NCBI RefSeq assembly: GCF_009708215.1
Contig: NZ_CP046175.1
Coordinates: 2,170,001 to 2,234,000, forward strand
Length of the DNA stretch: 64,000 nt
Reading direction: 5' to 3'
Origin: Occultella kanbiaonis
GTDB taxonomy: Bacteria; Actinomycetota; Actinomycetes; Actinomycetales; Beutenbergiaceae
The notes below the pieces were generated by a model, which was not told the origin of the DNA, made no database searches, and worked only from the letters and a program-made list of their open reading frames with translations. Position 1 is the first letter of the stretch. Every line of letters starts with the position of its first letter. The translations under genes and the position numbers were made by a program. Positions 61,128 through 64,000 of the stretch are shown piece after piece.

Positions 61128-61747
61128 GCACCGCCCTCGACCTGTCCCGGCGCAGCACCGAGTTCGCGACGGAGCTGCTGGGGGCCACGCTCACGTCCCG
61201 GGTCGGCGGGCACGAGGTCACCGTCCGGCTCGTGGAGGTCGAGGCCTACGAGGGCACCGATGATCCGGGCTCGCATGCCTACCGCGGCCCGACCCCGCGC
61301 AACGAGGTGATGTTCGGGCCGGCCGGGCATCTCTATGTGTACCGACACCTCGGGCTGCACCACTGCGCCAATCTCGTCTGCGGGCCCGACGGCGTCGCCT
61401 CAGCGGTCCTGCTGCGCGCCGGCGAGGTGGTGGCCGGGACCGGCGAGGCCCGACGGCGTCGGCTCGCCTCGGGCGTGTGCCGCACCGATCGAGACCTCGC
61501 GAGGGGACCGGCGCGCCTGGCCGTCGTGCTCGGACTCACCCGCGAGCACAACGGAGCCGCCGTCACCCAGGGCGGCGACGCCGTCGGGCTCCTGAGCCTG
61601 GACCGCGGCGAGCCGCCGGCGGCGGTGGCCAGCGGCGGCCGGGTCGGCGTGAGCGGCGCCGGGGGAGACGCCGAGCGGTTCGGCTGGCGGTACTGGGTCG
61701 ACGGTGACCCGCACGTGTCCGCCTACCGGTCCGCCGGTCGCCGTTAG
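61124..61747 (+). CDS. mpg: 3-methyladenine DNA glycosylase (AAG/MPG type)
   Basis: 207 aa. Base excision repair of alkylated purines. Family signature LVEVEAYEGTDDPGSHAYRGPTP and MFGPAGHLYVYRHLGLHHCANLV, with ALLRAGEVV-type middle. ATG overlaps the kinase by 4 bp, so DNA repair is coupled with the end of this unit. In mycobacteria it also precedes tyrS. Confidence 0.92.
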
Positions 61748-61756
61748 GCTCGCACC

Positions 61757-61773
61757 TGGCGGGCAACCCGCCA
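61757..61773 (+). other. Hairpin between mpg and tyrS
   Basis: TGGCGGG-CAA-CCCGCCA, perfect 7-bp stem with 3-nt loop, 9 bp after mpg. It may terminate part of the transcript or protect an mRNA end. No U tract. No T-box-like sequence was seen before tyrS. Confidence 0.5.
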
Positions 61774-61835
61774 CACCCCACGCGGACCCGAGAGCTACGC
61801 GTGTGTCACCCCACCCGAGAGGCAGAGAAGTAGCC

Positions 61836-63098
61836 GTGAACGACATCCTCGACGAGCTGCGCTGGCGCGGTCTGATCGCCCAGTCAACCGATGAGTCGGC
61901 CCTGGCCGACGCACTCGCGGCGGGGCCGGTCACCTACTACGCCGGCTTCGACCCCACCGGCCCGAGCCTGCACCACGGGCACCTCGTGCAGCTGGTCCTG
62001 CTGCGTCACCTGCAGCGCGCCGGCCACCGGGCCCTCGCGCTCGTCGGCGGCGCCACCGGGCTGATCGGCGACCCGCGGATGTCCGGCGAGCGAACCCTGA
62101 ACACGAAGGAGGTCGTGGCCGAGTGGACGATGCGTCTGCACGCCCAGATCTCCCGGTTCCTCGACTTCGAGGGCGACAACCCGGCCACCATGGTGAACAA
62201 CCTCGACTGGACCGCGCCGCTGTCCGCGATCGACTTCCTGCGGGACATCGGCAAGCACTACCGGCTCGGCACCATGCTCGCGAAGGACACCGTGGCCCGC
62301 CGGCTCAGCAGCGACGAGGGCATCAGCTTCACCGAGTTCAGCTACCAGATCCTGCAGGGCATGGACTTCCTGGAACTGAACCGGCGCTACGGCTGCACGC
62401 TGCAGACCGGCGGCAACGACCAGTGGGGCAACCTGCTCTCCGGCGTGGACCTGATCCGCAAGGCCGACGGTCGCACGGTCCACGTGCTCACCACCCCGCT
62501 CATCACGAAGGCGGACGGCACCAAGTTCGGCAAGACCGAGGGCGGTGCGGTCTGGCTGGCCCCGGACCTGATGAGCCCGTACGCCTTCTTCCAGTTCTGG
62601 GTGAACACCGACGACGCCGACGTGGTGGGCTACCTGAAGATCTTCACGTTCCTCGACCGGGAGCGGATCACCGAGCTGGAGCAGGCCGTCGCCGACGCAC
62701 CCCGCGCCCGCGAGGCCCAACGGGTGCTCGCCCGTGAGGTGACCACGCTGGTTCACGGCGCGGACGCCACGGCCAGGGTCGAGGCCGCCTCGGCGGCGCT
62801 GTTCGGCGCCGGGGACCTGCACGACCTCGACGCCGGAACCCTCGCCGATGCCGTGGCCGAGGTGCCGCGGGGCACCGTGGTGCCGGGGGAGTCCACCATC
62901 GTCGATGCCCTCGTGGCCGCCGGCCTGGAGAAGGGACGCAACGCCGCCCGCCGCGTGGTCGGCGAGGGTGGTGCGTACCTGAACAACGTGAAGATCACCG
63001 ACCCGGAGCAGATCATCACCGAGGGAGACCTCCTCGCCGGCGGTGTTGCCCTGGTGCGCCGGGGGCGTCGGAACCTGGCGGTCATCACCCGCCGCTGA
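61836..63098 (+). CDS. tyrS: Tyrosyl-tRNA synthetase
   Basis: 420 aa. Class I aaRS: YAGFDPTGPSLHHGHLVQL (HIGH-type), NDQWGNLLSGVDLIRK, KADGTKFGKTEGGAVW (KFGKT) and a C-terminal S4-like domain (GRNAARRVVGEGGAYLNN). The start is GTG 61836. A possible purine-rich SD (GAGAAG) is 6-12 bases upstream. Confidence 0.96.
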   Translation: MNDILDELRWRGLIAQSTDESALADALAAGPVTYYAGFDPTGPSLHHGHLVQLVLLRHLQRAGHRALALVGGATGLIGDPRMSGERTLNTKEVVAEWTMRLHAQISRFLDFEGDNPATMVNNLDWTAPLSAIDFLRDIGKHYRLGTMLAKDTVARRLSSDEGISFTEFSYQILQGMDFLELNRRYGCTLQTGGNDQWGNLLSGVDLIRKADGRTVHVLTTPLITKADGTKFGKTEGGAVWLAPDLMSPYAFFQFWVNTDDADVVGYLKIFTFLDRERITELEQAVADAPRAREAQRVLAREVTTLVHGADATARVEAASAALFGAGDLHDLDAGTLADAVAEVPRGTVVPGESTIVDALVAAGLEKGRNAARRVVGEGGAYLNNVKITDPEQIITEGDLLAGGVALVRRGRRNLAVITRR

Positions 63099-63124
63099 CC
63101 GACCCGCACCCGCTGCCCGATGCC

Positions 63125-63163
63125 GGCCGGCCTGCCGAGGACCCTTGGTCCCGGCGGCCGGCC
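63125..63163 (+). terminator. Terminator hairpin after tyrS
   Basis: Long GC stem: GGCCGGCC, GCCG and GGACC pair with GGTCC, CGGC and GGCCGGCC, with two single-base bulges and a CTT loop. It begins 27 bp after the tyrS stop. No U tract, typical of GC-rich actinobacteria. Confidence 0.7.
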
Positions 63164-63347
63164 GTGCCCGTTCCGGCGAGGGCCATCACCCGAGCAGTCG
63201 CGGATCGTGACTCAGGTCACTGGGACCAGTTCCTGCCGGATCTGGGCCGAAGCCGAGACCTGGGAGTTCCGCCGAACGGACGTAGCCGCAGGTCAGGGGC
63301 CATGGACGGGGTCCGGACCGGTGCCCGTGGGGCGCGCTGCGGGTGAT
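63164..63347. other. Intergenic sequence upstream of the rRNA promoters
   Basis: I see no gene or clear signal between the tyrS terminator and the first rRNA promoter; short open frames here lack ribosome-binding sites and are not gene-like. Confidence 0.5.
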
Positions 63348-63376
63348 TTGACCGCTGCCTCGGCACGACGTAATGT
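63348..63376 (+). promoter_or_regulatory. rRNA promoter P1
   Basis: TTGACC (63348-63353), exactly 17 bp, TAATGT (63371-63376), about 460 bp before 16S. Confidence 0.7.
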
Positions 63377-63559
63377 TTCACCTCGTTGCCCCGACAGGGA
63401 GGAACGGACACCGAGAGGTGGACGGTCCCGGATAGAGGGCACGAACCCCCGGCAGTCACCCGATGCGATGCATCGAGGAGCGACAGGACGGGCCTTGGAC
63501 CACAGTCCACGCAGCAACTCCATGCCCACCGGCAGCAGGTACGAGCCGGAACGCAGGAT

Positions 63560-63588
63560 TTGACGGCGAGGGTGCGGGAGGCTAAGGT
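63560..63588 (+). promoter_or_regulatory. rRNA promoter P2
   Basis: TTGACG (63560-63565), exactly 17 bp, TAAGGT (63583-63588), about 247 bp before 16S. It is the nearest strong promoter to the boxA-like leader. Confidence 0.75.
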
Positions 63589-63644
63589 AGAGAGGTTGCC
63601 CCAGCGAGGATCTGAACGGGTCTGGGTTGGTGCGCGTCCGCTCC

Positions 63645-63663
63645 TTGAGAACTCAACAGTGTG
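63645..63663 (+). promoter_or_regulatory. boxA-like rRNA antitermination leader
   Basis: TTGAGAACTCAACAGTGTG is close to the TTGAGAACTCAA leader element of actinobacterial rRNA operons, where Nus-factor antitermination is expected. A 7-bp hairpin (GACCAGT...ACTGGTC, 63702-63726) follows. Confidence 0.7.
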
Positions 63664-63834
63664 TCATATGATCGATGCCGAATAGTTTGTTTATTTGGTT
63701 TGACCAGTTGTGCCAGATGACTGGTCGGGCCGGGTTTTGAATCGGCTTCCATTGCAGCTTTGGTTGTGGTGGGGGTTGCTTCGTAGTGTCGGTGCTTGTG
63801 GCTGCCTTTGGGTGGTTGTGGGTGCTGTTATGCA

Positions 63835-64000
63835 TTTACGGAGAGTTTGATCCTGGCTCAGGACGAACGCTGGCGGCGTGCTTAACACATGCAAGTCGAA
63901 CGGTGAAGAGGGAGCTTGCTTCCTTGGATCAGTGGCGAACGGGTGAGTAACACGTGAGTAACCTGCCCCGAACTCCGGGATAACGCTGGGAAACTGGTGC
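63835..64000 (+). rRNA. rrs: 16S ribosomal RNA (5' part)
   Basis: AGAGTTTGATCCTGGCTCAG begins at 63842, equivalent to E. coli position 8, so the mature 5' end should lie near 63835. The conserved GACGAACGCTGGCGGCGTGC, ACACATGCAAGTCGAACGG and GGCGAACGGGTGAGTAACACG follow. The gene continues past the window. Confidence 0.97.

Noticed and set aside
61748-61835. T-box riboswitch before tyrS
   Set aside because: Only 88 bp, no AGGGTGGNACCGCG-like T-box sequence, and one short hairpin; insufficient.
63650-63894. Short minus-strand frames in the rRNA leader
   Set aside because: They overlap the boxA-like leader and the 16S 5' end, lack ribosome-binding sites, and have Thr/Gln/Pro low-complexity composition.

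Overview
The window is a dense, GC-rich actinobacterial chromosome segment ending in the first ~166 bases of a 16S rRNA gene. Actinobacterial marks are a PriA-type HisA, a mycothiol-type DinB-fold protein, a deazaflavin-type oxidoreductase, a DUF222/HNH (13E12-type) nuclease, the argCJBDFRGH order, frequent GTG starts, many leaderless genes (TAnnnT six to eight bases before the start codon) and a TTGAGAACTC boxA-like rRNA leader. Order Micrococcales is the best guess; the family cannot be fixed by eye.

Layout: 1-5.0 kb holds a RecQ helicase (3' end outside the window) and a DUF222-HNH endonuclease behind a SOS-box-like dyad, with six copies of a 16-bp palindrome (CGCTTCCGCGGAAGCG or close variants) in 2.7 kb and an unrecognised leaderless gene. 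4.8-6.0 kb: APH-type phosphotransferase and DUF952. 6.1-10.8 kb: hisC-hisB-orf-hisH-priA-sseB, each junction except hisH/priA overlapping by 4 bp (hisD and hisF are not here). 10.8-13.9 kb: attenuator-like leader, infC with an apparent AUC start, rpmI, rplT, an RNA 2'-O-methyltransferase and a P-loop kinase. 13.9-16.6 kb: serine hydrolase plus small protein, divergent from a regulator joining an IS30-like HTH to a MarR/GbsR-type HTH. 16.6-34 kb: mostly single genes and short pairs: methyltransferase-DUF6176 fusion, two nucleotidyltransferase-fold proteins, thymidine kinase, LigC and a stand-alone LigD-type polymerase domain, VOC proteins, carbonic anhydrase, aminotransferase, PfkB kinase, DedA, DinB and a 51-aa ribbon-helix-helix protein. 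34-38.3 kb: pheST and a flavodoxin. 38.5-49.4 kb: PadR with a direct-repeat operator, quinone oxidoreductase, acyltransferase-histidine kinase-response regulator, DedA, peptide deformylase, a Pro/Gln-repeat membrane protein and a PCD-VOC fusion. 49.4-51.6 kb: tetracycline-type ribosomal protection GTPase with a WhiB7-like promoter and an overlapping short upstream frame.

51.6-63.1 kb: argC-J-B-D-F-R-G-H, then a kinase, mpg and tyrS. All arg junctions overlap by 1 or 4 bp. The promoter carries a dyad matching an ARG box over the -10 and a leaderless argC start, so ArgR encoded in the operon probably represses its own operon. 63.1-64.0 kb: hairpin terminator, two tandem strong promoters, boxA-like leader and the 16S start.

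Most interesting: the SOS-box/DUF222-HNH/palindrome cluster at 2-5 kb, the WhiB7-like promoter and overlapping frame before the ribosomal protection gene, the AUC start and attenuator of infC, and the leaderless ARG-box promoter of argC.
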